Under the pieces are notes generated by a model. That model did no database searches. It was not told where the DNA came from and worked only from the letters and a program-made list of their open reading frames with translations. 64,000 bases of DNA from positions 558,001 to 622,000 of the forward strand of contig NZ_JAJNBZ010000001.1 of assembly GCF_021369635.1 (NCBI RefSeq), written 5' to 3'. Shown in pieces: positions 51,837-61,148 of the stretch (position 1 is the stretch's first letter; every line of letters starts with the position of its first letter). A program made the translations under genes and the position numbers. This DNA is from Paenibacillus profundus (GTDB lineage: Bacteria; Bacillota; Bacilli; Paenibacillales; Paenibacillaceae).

Positions 51837-52524
51837 ATGACATCGGCACAATCAAATCGTCAAAATAGGATTGAAGAGATAGTAACCGCCGCAAATTATA
51901 ATGGACTGCGCATAAACGCCAATCAAGTGGAACTAAACGAATCCGGGATGGATTTCCTTGTGGCCTTCGCGACCGATGATGCAGGCGAGCCGTGGGTGCT
52001 TCGCAAGCCAAGACGATCGGACGTATTGGAGCGGGCTGAGAATGAGCATAAGGTGCTGCAGCTTGTGCGGGAGCAGCTGCCGATCGAGGTACCGGACTGG
52101 CGTATTTTTACGCCCGAGCTTATCGCGTATCCGCTGCTCCGCGGAAAACCGATCGCGACGGTAGATTCAGGGGGCGGCGGGTACCTATGGCAGTTCGAGC
52201 AGGAGGCGCTTTCGGATGTCTTTTTCGATTCGTTCGCGGGGGCGTTGGCAGCGCGTGACCGGATTTCTGGATTGGACGGAGGCGGAGGTTGCCGATCCAG
52301 GCAAGGATTTTGTCATTTACTATGCTCTCTTTGGCGAAGAAGGACTTCGGGATCTGCTCGTACGGTATGAGAAAGCCGGGGGCAAGTTATGGCCGCGCAT
52401 GCATGAGCATATCGTCGAGCAATGGGCCGCTTATCCGGTGTTGGTGGCCAAGTTTGCGCTTATTACAGGCCAGGAAGCCGATATGGAGATGGCTAGAGGC
52501 ATGCTTGCGAATTGGAACACGTAA
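51837..52524 (+). pseudogene. Macrolide 2'-phosphotransferase-like gene lacking its catalytic centre
   Basis: GTGAGGAG precedes ATG 51837. The first 135 codons match Mph-type kinases: NESGMDFLVAFATDDAGEPW, VLRKPRRSDVLERAENEHK and IPDWRIFTPELIAYPLL-like (VPDWRIFTPELIAYPLLRGK). Around 52245-52260 the frame jumps to another one that gives TGFLDWTEAEVADPGKDFVI and a full C-terminus (EKAGGKLWPRMHEHIVEQWA). The segment between, which would carry the HGDLHPGH loop, is deleted. The product cannot be an active resistance kinase. Confidence 0.85.
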
Positions 52525-52539
52525 ATACAGGCAGAGAGG

Positions 52540-52572
52540 AATAGCCATCCGTTAGCGGATGGTTATTTTTTT
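52540..52572 (+). terminator. Terminator of the macrolide-kinase remnant
   Basis: AATAGCCATCCG pairs with CGGATGGTTATT and is followed by T residues. It has stayed intact although the gene has not. Confidence 0.85.
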
Positions 52573-52664
52573 AGTTATATGGTGCCAAAGAGCCGGGTCA
52601 TTCCGCTAAACGGAAAGCGATAGTTCAAGGTGCTGTTGTCAGAGGAAGCGTAAGGGGGAATTCG

Positions 52665-52704
52665 TTCTTTTGGCCACTCTCCCAGATGCTCAGGGAAGGG
52701 AATG
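52665..52704 (+). repeat. Dispersed repeat copy 3
   Basis: TTCTTTTGGCCACTCTCCC, then AGATGCTCAGGGAAGGGAATG. It differs at only a few positions from 33981-34019. Confidence 0.7.
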
Positions 52705-52945
52705 CAGCGGGGGCGGTTAATAGTTGAGGCTAGATAATCTTAAAATTAAAGTGATTGTTTTGCGTCCTTCGCATAATAGAATGCCGTGCATCAATGAAAT
52801 CAAATGATTACGCTGCGGACGAGACAGAAGCAATTGAAGAGATAAAATGGTGCGCCAATTGATGCTCAGACCAATGTATTCATAATGGGGGGCAATTGCG
52901 TTTGAATTATTCGATGGGGGAATGGATCGGCAGTCTCTACTAAAC

Positions 52946-52972
52946 AAAAAAGCCGCCAATAATGCGGCGGCA
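52946..52972 (-). terminator. Terminator of the GNAT gene
   Basis: On the minus strand GCCGCC and GGCGGC pair around ATT-rich loop bases and are followed by TTTTTTG. It lies 60 bp after the stop codon. Confidence 0.8.
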
Positions 52973-53031
52973 GGTAAACAATATATATGTTGATTATAGA
53001 ATCCGAAGAACCCTGCGAACAAGGTGCTTTC

Positions 53032-54189
53032 TTAATGTGAGCCAGCAAGAATACGTGCGATCTGTTCGCTGTCCTCTTCTCTGTAGACATATTCATGGTA
53101 ATGGGGTTGGTGGATGTCTATCCATCCTTTGTCGACAGCCTGTTTATAATAGTGTTTGGCGCGTTCTTTTTCACCGATCAAATAAAACAAGCAGGCTGCG
53201 TTCCAATACAATGCCACATCTCCATTCCAGTCCCAACCTTTATCTAGCGCTTGGGCGTAACACCATGCTGCGCGGGCGTAGTCTTTTTCCACGCCATACT
53301 TCATATCACCGCGCATATAATGGTTTCCGTTGACAAGGAGGTTGTTCAAGGGAAGGTTCCACCCGAACAGGACCGGGAAATCTGCAAGCAGCTTGAAGCC
53401 TACAGATAAGGCTGTTCTCTGCGAGCCTATATTGTTGGACCAGCATTGCCAACCGACTCTTGTTATGCCCCGCTGTTTTGCGAGTGAGAGCGCGCCTAAT
53501 GCTGCCTTTCGCGCCCACCCGTTTCCGCGGTACCTTTCATCCGTTTGAATACCAAGTTCACATTCGTTTTCAACTACCCAGTCCGTAAGGCACCAGCTAA
53601 TAATGGTTGGACCCTCATCCGTGTCTTGAATGGCAACACATCCAAAGCCCTTGTCCTCGTAAACTTCTAATGAAGGCCAGCCTTCTAAAATTTCTTGTAT
53701 TACATCATCGAGCCCGACTAAATCTTGACGCTTCAATAAGTTGCTATTTACCGGGACAATACCATCTTCAAAGGGGGCATCTATACTACTCAAATCGTGA
53801 GTAAAAGTCATTCGCCCGCTTCTCATAGGCAATATATCTTTCATAACCACCTCGAGAGCATCTTCCCACTTCGTATCCAATGGATAGAACAGTACATAAT
53901 CTAACTCTCCATCAGACGCGAGCTTCGGTAACAGCTCCTCTTTGAGCAACTTATTAGCTTCTTCGAAAAACAGGTTGCTCTCTGGACTGCCGCCTAGAAA
54001 AATGCCTTGAGGACTTGTCAACACAGCTGTTACACAGTCATTAGACAGAAAAACTCTGCCGGGTACAGCACCTGTAATGACACCTTTAATGGATAAATGT
54101 TGCTGCAAAGCTTCAAAAAGACCTGCTGCTTTATAAAAGTTTTCGCTCGTGAGTTCCATTCCCTGAACCATGTTCTTGGAATACATCAT
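53032..54189 (-). CDS. GNAT acetyltransferase with C-terminal repeat region
   Basis: A 385-residue protein. The middle part (about residues 150-280) is a GNAT domain of the larger PF12746-like type: ELGIQTDERYRGNGWARKAA is the acetyl-CoA loop, followed by VGWQCWSNNIGSQRTALSVG. The C-terminal 100 residues contain Sel1/TPR-like helices (DYARAAWCYAQALDKGWDW, ERAKHYYKQAVDKGWIDIH). GGGAGG serves ATG 54189 or 54186. Substrate unknown. Confidence 0.85.
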   Translation of the reverse strand: MMYSKNMVQGMELTSENFYKAAGLFEALQQHLSIKGVITGAVPGRVFLSNDCVTAVLTSPQGIFLGGSPESNLFFEEANKLLKEELLPKLASDGELDYVLFYPLDTKWEDALEVVMKDILPMRSGRMTFTHDLSSIDAPFEDGIVPVNSNLLKRQDLVGLDDVIQEILEGWPSLEVYEDKGFGCVAIQDTDEGPTIISWCLTDWVVENECELGIQTDERYRGNGWARKAALGALSLAKQRGITRVGWQCWSNNIGSQRTALSVGFKLLADFPVLFGWNLPLNNLLVNGNHYMRGDMKYGVEKDYARAAWCYAQALDKGWDWNGDVALYWNAACLFYLIGEKERAKHYYKQAVDKGWIDIHQPHYHEYVYREEDSEQIARILAGSH

Positions 54190-54937
54190 GTCCGTTTTTT
54201 TCCTCCCATGAGCAAATGAGAGGTTTTTATTCAACTATAAATATAGACCTCTCATATGCTTCTCGATTTGTTTGTTCGTATCCAAACACCATCACTCCTT
54301 TAAACGTATTAGAGGATTAAGCTCTAAGGTGATTTGTATTTTATGCCCCCATTCAATTATGGATAAAGAATACAATTAAATCAAGGGTCAGCCGAAGTAC
54401 TGACGTGCCTTTTGAACAACAAAGGGGGAGATCGTCTTGATTTCTTCTGAAAACCACCTTAGTAGCCCAAGGTGTTGACACTTATCGTTTTGAAAACATC
54501 ACTCAATGGGAACAATTCTTGAAAAACAGGTAAATAACGAGGTTAGGTGAGAGGCGATACTATCTCTTTCCACGCTTTTACTCACTCTCCCCTTCGGTCA
54601 GAAACAATGATTCCCGTAATTGCAGGAATTGTCTTTAAATCTTTGCCTTTAGCTCTCATCATTGCTATTATTAGAGCAGAGATGCGTTGAGAAGGAGCAT
54701 AGAACCTATCGTGTGTACAACTCTGTAAGGATTAACAAATAGATAGAATACCAATTATAGTGATTTCACTATTCTATTTGGTGTTCATATCTTTAACCTT
54801 ACGGGTACGCAGGGATGAGTGTATCATAAACCCATGTTGCGGATGCCTATTGGTATCCGTTTTTAGTTTTACGGGAAATTGCATCTCTATTGATCTCTGA
54901 CTGCTTACCCTCCAAATCATGAATGGAGGAACAATAT
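54190..54937. other. Gene-free spacer
   Basis: No gene is supported. A short coding-like remnant (VDTYRFENITQWEQFLKNR and stop) lies near 54474-54533, and a diverged copy of the dispersed repeat is at 54574-54601. Confidence 0.4.
54574..54601 (+). repeat. Dispersed repeat copy 4 (partial)
   Basis: GCTTTTACTCACTCTCCCC then TTCGGTCAG. Only the first half matches copies 2 and 3. Confidence 0.4.
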
Positions 54938-55717
54938 ATGTTCTCATTGAAAAAGAAAATAGCAATCGTTACTGGCGCAAGCAGATCAACGGGGATTGGA
55001 ACAGCGATATGCCGTTCCCTTGCAAGTTTTGGAGCAGATATATTCTTTACTCATTGGCATCCTTTTGATGAAACGGAAGGCAATGGCGGAGACAAGGAGT
55101 GGCCTGAACATTTACGCAAGGAACTGGAAAGTTTGGGCGTGAGGGCAAGTCATATGGAGGCGGATTATGCCAACCCGGAGATGCCGTCACTTATTATGGA
55201 TCAGGTAGAAAAATCGCTAGGCAACGCTTCGATTTTGATTAATAATGCAGCCTATTGCGTGTCAACCAATTTTCGGAACCTGAATATCGCTTCGTTCGAT
55301 CAACACTATGTCGTGAACAATCGTGGAACGATTATACTTAGCACAGAATTTGCAAGAAGATTTGAAAAGAACCATGCAAAAGGGACTCCAGGGAGAATTG
55401 TCTTCATGGTTTCCAAAGGCCCCGACCCTGACAACTTGGCATATATTGCAACGAAGGGAGCTCTGATTGGGTTAATCGAGCCTCTCTCTGTAGCTTTGGC
55501 TCCGCTCCAAATTACAGTGAATGGGTTCGATCCAGGGCCAACCGATTCAGGATGGATAAATGAAGAGATGAAAGCACTTTTTCTGCCGATGTTTCCTATG
55601 GGACGGATCGGATTGCCGGAAGATGCTGCCAGAACGATTAGCTTCTTAGCTAGCGATGAATCACAGTGGATTACTGGACAAGTGATAAAATCTGAAGGCG
55701 GATTTCTAGGAAAATAG
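54938..55717 (+). CDS. SDR family oxidoreductase
   Basis: A 259-residue short-chain dehydrogenase. The cofactor motif is IVTGASRSTGIGTAI near residue 11. ILINNAAY follows near 98, then the catalytic YIATKGA (YxxxK) near 170 and FDPGPTDSGWI near 200. The C-terminal WITGQVIKSEGGF is standard. GGAGGAA precedes ATG 54938. The extended loop after the first strand (THWHPFDETEGNGGDKEWPE) also occurs in some Bacillus 3-oxoacyl-reductase-like proteins. Substrate unknown. Confidence 0.92.
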   Translation: MFSLKKKIAIVTGASRSTGIGTAICRSLASFGADIFFTHWHPFDETEGNGGDKEWPEHLRKELESLGVRASHMEADYANPEMPSLIMDQVEKSLGNASILINNAAYCVSTNFRNLNIASFDQHYVVNNRGTIILSTEFARRFEKNHAKGTPGRIVFMVSKGPDPDNLAYIATKGALIGLIEPLSVALAPLQITVNGFDPGPTDSGWINEEMKALFLPMFPMGRIGLPEDAARTISFLASDESQWITGQVIKSEGGFLGK

Positions 55718-55906
55718 TATAAATTTCCGCATCTAGCTATTGCGTTTGGTGATGGCGAGAACGACATAGACATGTTGGAATTAGTAGGACTTGGTATAGC
55801 CATGGGGAATGGGAATGAAAAATTAAAAAAAGTAGCTGATTTCGTAACTAAAAAGTCAAGTGAAAATGGAATCGAGTTTGCATTAAAAAAGTATGGGATC
55901 ATATAA
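55718..55906 (+). pseudogene. Cof-type HAD hydrolase C-terminal fragment
   Basis: Directly after the SDR stop codon an open stretch reads FPHLAIAFGDGENDIDMLEL, then VGLGIAMGNGNEKLKKVADF and ends EFALKKYGII. It contains the GDGxND motif IV of Cof/YkrA-like phosphatases. No start is present, so the first two thirds of the gene are gone. Confidence 0.85.
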
Positions 55907-55913
55907 TCCTTAC

Positions 55914-55948
55914 TTAAGGAGTTCTCTTTTACAGGGAACTCTTTTTCA
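55914..55948 (+). terminator. Terminator after the HAD fragment
   Basis: AGGAGTTC pairs with GAACTCTT around an 11-base loop, followed by T residues. Confidence 0.75.
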
Positions 55949-56088
55949 TTTGACGGATTGTCAAGCCAACATATTACAATCCGTCTCCTATTAAAATTAA
56001 AAAATAGAGGAGATTAGCTCATATAATGAACTAACTATCCTCTTCCTCTCTTAACGATGCTCGAATGAACTCAGTCTACAACGTACAT

Positions 56089-57777
56089 TTAATTTAAATC
56101 TTCAATAATATTAATAATGAATTCGGAGATATTTTTTATGGTTTGTTCAGAAAAGTCAAAATTAACACCTGTATTTCGATAGATATCCGCGATCGGTAGA
56201 TTCCAATCCATACTTGCGCCTTCTTTAAATAAAGTGATAGCTTTTTCTGGATTCTCGCGATAGATTTGAAACAGTTGTAACGCTCCTAGTTGTGATATTG
56301 CATATTCTATTTTATAGAAAGGATACTGAAAATAGTGGAAAGACTCGATCCAACTTGCTCCGATTTGTGTCTCAAAACCTGCAATATCAACTGATGAATA
56401 CTGGAATCTTTTGCTGATTTCAAGATATTTTGCATCCCGTTCTTCGGGTGAATGGTATGGATTAGTATAGAGCCAATGTTGGAATAAGTCTCCTGCTAGT
56501 GGAGAAATGAGCATGGAAAATGCACGATGCATTTGTTCACGCTGAGCTTTCTTATATTCATTGTGTTCAGGGTAAAAAATATCAAGTTTGTCCATCAACA
56601 TTAGTTCTAAACTATGGGAGTAAAGCTCAGCTACTTCTTCACGAAGATATTGTTCTTGTACACCACTCTCGTTAGCAAACTGCTTATAAAAATGGATTGC
56701 ATGACCTAATTCATGTATAAGAGCATTAAACGATGGGCTAAAGTTGGAATAAATGAATACATTTTTTGCTTTTGGTAAGGTAAAACAAACAGCTCCTGGC
56801 GCTTTATTCTTTCGCTCCTCCACATCAATTAATCCTTGCTTTCGAATGTACTGAAATCTCTCCTGGAAATATAGGTCAGTCTTACCTAGCATTTTTTCAA
56901 CTCCATCCAATAAATCAATTAAATTGTTGAATGGAGATTTTTGTAATGTACAAGGACTAAGATCCCATGGACGATACTTTTCTATACCAAGTTCTGTTTC
57001 AAAGAGCTTCGCCAAACGTTTCCATACTGGAATAGCATACCTTTCAACAGATTCATGAAAAGTGTAACAATCTTGAATACTGTATTCTCTATTTTTTAGT
57101 GTAAATACATAGTCGCGATAATTGCTAAATCCAGCATTAAGTGCCATTTGATGACGTAATTTTACAAGTTCATTCATAATACGGTCTACAGCAGGTTTTA
57201 CAAGCATATGCGACTCAGATAAAGCGCGCCATGCTCGTTCCCGAATTTGCCTTTTTGGACTTTCTAACATTGCTTTTATGTAGGAATAAGATTTTGTTTC
57301 GCCATCCCATTCCATTGTTATACCAGCCAAAATTTCTCTGTATTTGGTTATTAACTCTTGTTCCCTCACAGTAAGCGAGATGTTTTTTTTATTAAACATC
57401 TTACTCTTTTCTAGCCTTACTTTACACATATAACCATATTTTTCATCTTCCAGTAATTTTGAGAACGGACAATTGCTAAATTTCTTATCAAACTCTGCAT
57501 TATATTTGGTAAGAAGTGGTTGGATATCGGTTTGGTAATACAAATACAATTCGCGTTTATTTGTGTTTTTAGTATCCCTATAAAAATTGATTTGATGACT
57601 AGTTATTAGTTCTTCAACTTCAGCACATAATAGGCGTTCCTCAACTAGCCACCTCTCTAATTCAGAAACAGAACAAATGTCTTGTTGGAGAAGTGTTTGT
57701 AGTTTATCTTCCAATTTTTTTGTATCATAAAAATTATTCACTCCATTACGCTTGGGAAATTCTGGAATATAAGACAT
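56089..57777 (-). CDS. M3 family oligoendopeptidase
   Basis: Cytoplasmic zinc metallopeptidase of 562 residues (thimet/PepF clan). The zinc motif is FNALIHELGHAIHFYKQ near residue 342 (HExxH), with the third ligand Glu in LREEVAELYSHSLELM about 28 residues later. The C-terminal FQYPFYKIEYAISQLGALQLF is a family hallmark. AGGAGG is seven bases before ATG 57777. It is complete and stands alone. Confidence 0.93.
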   Translation of the reverse strand: MSYIPEFPKRNGVNNFYDTKKLEDKLQTLLQQDICSVSELERWLVEERLLCAEVEELITSHQINFYRDTKNTNKRELYLYYQTDIQPLLTKYNAEFDKKFSNCPFSKLLEDEKYGYMCKVRLEKSKMFNKKNISLTVREQELITKYREILAGITMEWDGETKSYSYIKAMLESPKRQIRERAWRALSESHMLVKPAVDRIMNELVKLRHQMALNAGFSNYRDYVFTLKNREYSIQDCYTFHESVERYAIPVWKRLAKLFETELGIEKYRPWDLSPCTLQKSPFNNLIDLLDGVEKMLGKTDLYFQERFQYIRKQGLIDVEERKNKAPGAVCFTLPKAKNVFIYSNFSPSFNALIHELGHAIHFYKQFANESGVQEQYLREEVAELYSHSLELMLMDKLDIFYPEHNEYKKAQREQMHRAFSMLISPLAGDLFQHWLYTNPYHSPEERDAKYLEISKRFQYSSVDIAGFETQIGASWIESFHYFQYPFYKIEYAISQLGALQLFQIYRENPEKAITLFKEGASMDWNLPIADIYRNTGVNFDFSEQTIKNISEFIINIIEDLN

Positions 57778-58233
57778 AAACAATCCTCCTTAATTCCATT
57801 CTCTAATCTATAAAAATATGATTTATTAACTTGAATTTCTATACAATACACGAATACCCTCCCTTCACAAAACTGTCCCTTTAGATCAGCATCTCGAACG
57901 CGATTACGTATGGGGATGATGGAAAAACACTGGGCATGACTTTAAGAAGTGATGAAAGGTTGTGTGTGTTGTGTGCATTGATATATGGGTTCTACAAGCT
58001 TTTTTGAGCTTAAGGAATTTGTAAGGGTTGAGTAAGAAAAAATAAAAGGAGATGTTCGTTTCGCACAATTTAACTCATGATTGATTCCCCCGTGTAATGG
58101 ATAGACAAGAAGAACGATCCTGTAACAATTAAAATGATGGGAAGAAAATTGCCGTTAATCAGCAAGACCAGAAGGGAGGTTTTATTGCAGGATTCAGCTT
58201 TGGAAAATTACTCCAACAGATGGTGAAGTATAA
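57778..58233. other. Gene-free spacer
   Basis: No gene is supported in this AT-rich stretch between the peptidase start and a DUF4097 remnant. Confidence 0.5.
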
Positions 58234-58383
58234 ATCAAAGATACAAAAGAAGGAAAGTCATTACTTGTAGAAACAAAGTCAGGAGATATTGCTGTGTCTT
58301 ATATAGAAGCTCCCACTTCATTAACGCTTACTGCTGACAGTGATTTATCTGATATAACAGTTGATTTAGATGGATTTAAGTAA
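58234..58383 (+). pseudogene. DUF4097-like C-terminal fragment
   Basis: Forty-nine codons after an in-frame stop read KSLLVETKSGDIAVSYIEAP and end DSDLSDITVDLDGFK. The alternating SGDI pattern resembles the beta-helix repeats of DUF4097 putative adhesins. No start codon is available. Confidence 0.5.
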
Positions 58384-58621
58384 AAAAGGAAATATAAATA
58401 TAAATTAATAATTATGGTATGTCAAGGGTCTATCAGTGGAGGACAAATAATGACCTCCACTGTACCAATACTCGATAATATCTTATTAAAAGTACTACCT
58501 CATATAAAATCCCATGATTAAGGAAGGTTCATACAATTATTGTACATCAGATAAAATATTTTTCAGTCTAATACATTATTTTGATCGAACACTCTCCGAG
58601 ATTAGGTCTGGCTTCTGCCGG

Positions 58622-60205
58622 CTAACCGATTGTAATCGTAGTCCCATCAAATCTGGTGAGGGAAAAGCCACAAAAGTCCTCATGATAGGTTTTTTTGTAA
58701 TCCTGAAGCATTCCTATAGCGACTGCTTCGCCTAACTTTAGTCCCTCGATGCCGTCCGATCGCCAGTGGATACCAGCCGCATCGCGGCCAAGAGCAATAT
58801 TTGCGGCAAATTTGTTTAATTCCCCTCCTATTGTTAACAGAGAACCTAAGTAGGGGAGCAATGAGAGTCCATCCGAACTGGCCGCGACGGGATGGGGGAT
58901 AGGGAACGATTCGTTAAAAAACGCCTTCAGCACAGTAACCCCAGCCCCAGCTAAGCAGGCGTGACCAGAGGGATAAGCTGGATGGATCGGAGAGCCTTCC
59001 GCATAAGCTGCAGGCAGCAGGTAGGATCCAAACTTGTTGAAGGTCTCGGAAACCGCCTGTGAGTCGAGCAGTTCCGAATTGATTTCGTAATTAGCGGCTC
59101 CCGTCAACTGGTTGTGCACACATCCCCCGAATTCCTCAGGGCGGAGCCGGCGATGGACGAGGAACTTTTGGAACCAAGCGGCATCTAGCGCCGATCTCGC
59201 CGTCCGGGCTACCCAATCTAGCACATATGGCGCACCGAATGTGGAGAAACCGCTCTGGGTTGCAGAGTTAAAATAGGGATTGGCTGGATCTAATGCGTTC
59301 TTTCCGTAACTGAGCAGAATGAGACAAGCGCTAAGAACCGATTGGTAGGAAAAATCCACATGAACATATTCCCCTAAATCGCGGCCGTTGCGGATATAAC
59401 GGGAAATGGGATCGTGTACATTTGGCGCATTCGGAGAGGATCCGTTTTGAATTCGCAGCCACTCTTCATACGACGTCATATGGTCATCGCCGGCAATAGT
59501 CGTACGATATCTCTGAACAACAGTTGTGGCTCCGAAGGGAATGTCCTTCCATAGGAACTGAGAGATATACGGTCCTGCTATGTCACCGGGGGTATCCCCT
59601 CTGAACAGGCTGCCAGTGGTGACGGCTCCATTTACTTTCGGCCCGCGAAAATCGGAAAATACGGTCAGATCCGAAGCGGCCCCCAGGGTTAACGGATGGG
59701 TATCATAGTCTGTAAAGGGCACATCGCGGGTCAGCGCCTGCCAGTAAACTTCCGCCATCTCACTGGCCTCCCAGGAACTGCTGAAAGCCGGTGGTGAAGC
59801 TATCCCTAAATGATGACTATCAGGTCCCACCAAATCAAATGCGTATGAGGCTTGAGGGTTGACGATCTTTACAACCCCGCCTAGCGGAATGGATTCAAAA
59901 TCCTTACCTGTCTTCAGAGCGGCAATGAATGCATGATACGCATTAAGATCTACCTCGCCAAGGCCATTATGCGGCAACCCCTTCGTAAAGCTGCCGATTT
60001 TATTCGGATACCTGCTTTCGTCACCATTGCACGGGTGATCAGGGGAAGGGAGTCTATCTTGCAGTTGGGCTACTGTTGTACGAATTCGCAATGCCTTACG
60101 GCGGCGTTCGCAACTATTTAACGGCCCAATCAAGCAAGCTTGCCTCGGCTTAATAGTTCCATTCCCCTTGCTTGTCTTACTCACGGGCATTTCATCATTT
60201 TTCAT
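58622..60205 (-). CDS. Vanadium-dependent haloperoxidase family protein
   Basis: A 527-residue protein of the PAP2/haloperoxidase superfamily. Vanadate-binding segments are visible: WFQKFLVHRRLRPEEFGG (Lys and Arg), AYPSGHACLAGAGV (Ser-Gly-His) and ALGRDAAGIHWRSDGIEG (Arg and the covalent-ligand His). ATG 60205 follows AAAGGATG. No signal peptide is clear. The enzyme would oxidise halides with peroxide or act as a phosphatase. It is divergent from the marR gene, 267 bp away. Confidence 0.88.
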   Translation of the reverse strand: MKNDEMPVSKTSKGNGTIKPRQACLIGPLNSCERRRKALRIRTTVAQLQDRLPSPDHPCNGDESRYPNKIGSFTKGLPHNGLGEVDLNAYHAFIAALKTGKDFESIPLGGVVKIVNPQASYAFDLVGPDSHHLGIASPPAFSSSWEASEMAEVYWQALTRDVPFTDYDTHPLTLGAASDLTVFSDFRGPKVNGAVTTGSLFRGDTPGDIAGPYISQFLWKDIPFGATTVVQRYRTTIAGDDHMTSYEEWLRIQNGSSPNAPNVHDPISRYIRNGRDLGEYVHVDFSYQSVLSACLILLSYGKNALDPANPYFNSATQSGFSTFGAPYVLDWVARTARSALDAAWFQKFLVHRRLRPEEFGGCVHNQLTGAANYEINSELLDSQAVSETFNKFGSYLLPAAYAEGSPIHPAYPSGHACLAGAGVTVLKAFFNESFPIPHPVAASSDGLSLLPYLGSLLTIGGELNKFAANIALGRDAAGIHWRSDGIEGLKLGEAVAIGMLQDYKKTYHEDFCGFSLTRFDGTTITIG

Positions 60206-60401
60206 TCTATCATCCTTTCGTAAAGAGATGGTTCTGCGCTTGAGTAAAAAATGATGGGATGTACCATTCAGGTGTTGGTTCATTATATTCTTCTACAAGA
60301 TAGGAGAATGGGGTCTTGTACGATATTATTGGCCGCTTTTCATAGGCTGGAAATAGAGATAGAGGGGAATAACGGAAAAAATAGTTCAATAAACACAAGG
60401 G

Positions 60402-60454
60402 TTGCAATAAAAAGAAAAATCGATTATATTAGCTTATAGTTAGATAATCTAATT
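60402..60454 (+). promoter_or_regulatory. marR promoter and operator
   Basis: The -35 box TTGCAA (60402-60407) and -10 box TATATT (60425-60430) are 17 bases apart. TATAGTTAGATAATCTAATT (60435-60454), with the palindrome TTAGATAATCTAA, covers the start point. Its exact reverse complement occurs downstream of the gene at 61043-61062. Confidence 0.8.
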
Positions 60455-60471
60455 GTAATCAGGGTGATGGA

Positions 60472-61026
60472 ATGAGAAAGAAGATTGAGAAGGAGCATGT
60501 GGGTGAACAGCAGCTGCCCAGATTGGGCGTTGCTCCTTACTTGGAGCTTATGGGGAAAACCGCTTCTAAGGATACCAATCAAGCATCAGCTCATATGGGT
60601 TTACTGCTGCTATGGATTGGCGATAACATCCAGGATATGATGGATTTAAACCTGTCTTCATTCGGAATTACAGAAAGCAAGCTGGACCTGTTGCTGTTGC
60701 TGATTCTGCATCAAGATAAAGAGGGGATTACCCCTTCATCTATCGCAGGTCGGCTTGGAATCCGGCGCGCTTCAGCAACAGCTCTGCTCGATTGGCTAGA
60801 GAAAAGAAACTGGATTGAACGTAAGACGAATGAAAACAATCGTCGTATGGTTCATGTCCACATTACGCCAGAAGGCCGTAATCTGGTTGATCAGATACTG
60901 CCAACATTTTGGTCAACTTGCGACTCATTCATCAGTGATTTGGAGGTTGAGGAGCAAGTGGTGCTGAAGAAAATATTGATGAAGCTGAATGGAAGCTTAG
61001 AGAGAAGATTGGGAGTGGGAAGATAA
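60472..61026 (+). CDS. MarR family transcriptional repressor
   Basis: A 184-residue winged-helix repressor. It contains ITPSSIAGRLGIRRASATALLDWL (recognition helix) and the wing NENNRRMVHVHITPEGRNL. GGGTGATGG precedes the ATG. Matching operators before this gene and before the ABC/MFS genes show that it represses itself and the exporters. The ligand is probably a toxic compound handled by the MFS pump. Confidence 0.93.
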   Translation: MRKKIEKEHVGEQQLPRLGVAPYLELMGKTASKDTNQASAHMGLLLLWIGDNIQDMMDLNLSSFGITESKLDLLLLLILHQDKEGITPSSIAGRLGIRRASATALLDWLEKRNWIERKTNENNRRMVHVHITPEGRNLVDQILPTFWSTCDSFISDLEVEEQVVLKKILMKLNGSLERRLGVGR

Positions 61027-61039
61027 ATTTTTTTAGCAT

Positions 61040-61062
61040 TATAATTAGATTATCTAACTATA
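61040..61062 (+). promoter_or_regulatory. Second MarR operator over a -10 box
   Basis: TATAAT (61040-61045) overlaps AATTAGATTATCTAACTATA (61043-61062), the exact reverse complement of the first operator. It would control the ABC remnant and the MFS gene. Confidence 0.75.
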
Positions 61063-61148
61063 TGTCGAGCTTGAAATGAGTGGTGAATGGAAACATACGT
61101 TGGAGAAAGGAGAAATCCAAGCAACTTACAGAAAAGAAAACGAAGGGG

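Noticed and set aside
52717..53022. Minus-strand frame of 101 codons
   Set aside because: It spans the terminator of the GNAT gene, has no ribosome site and no recognisable motif.
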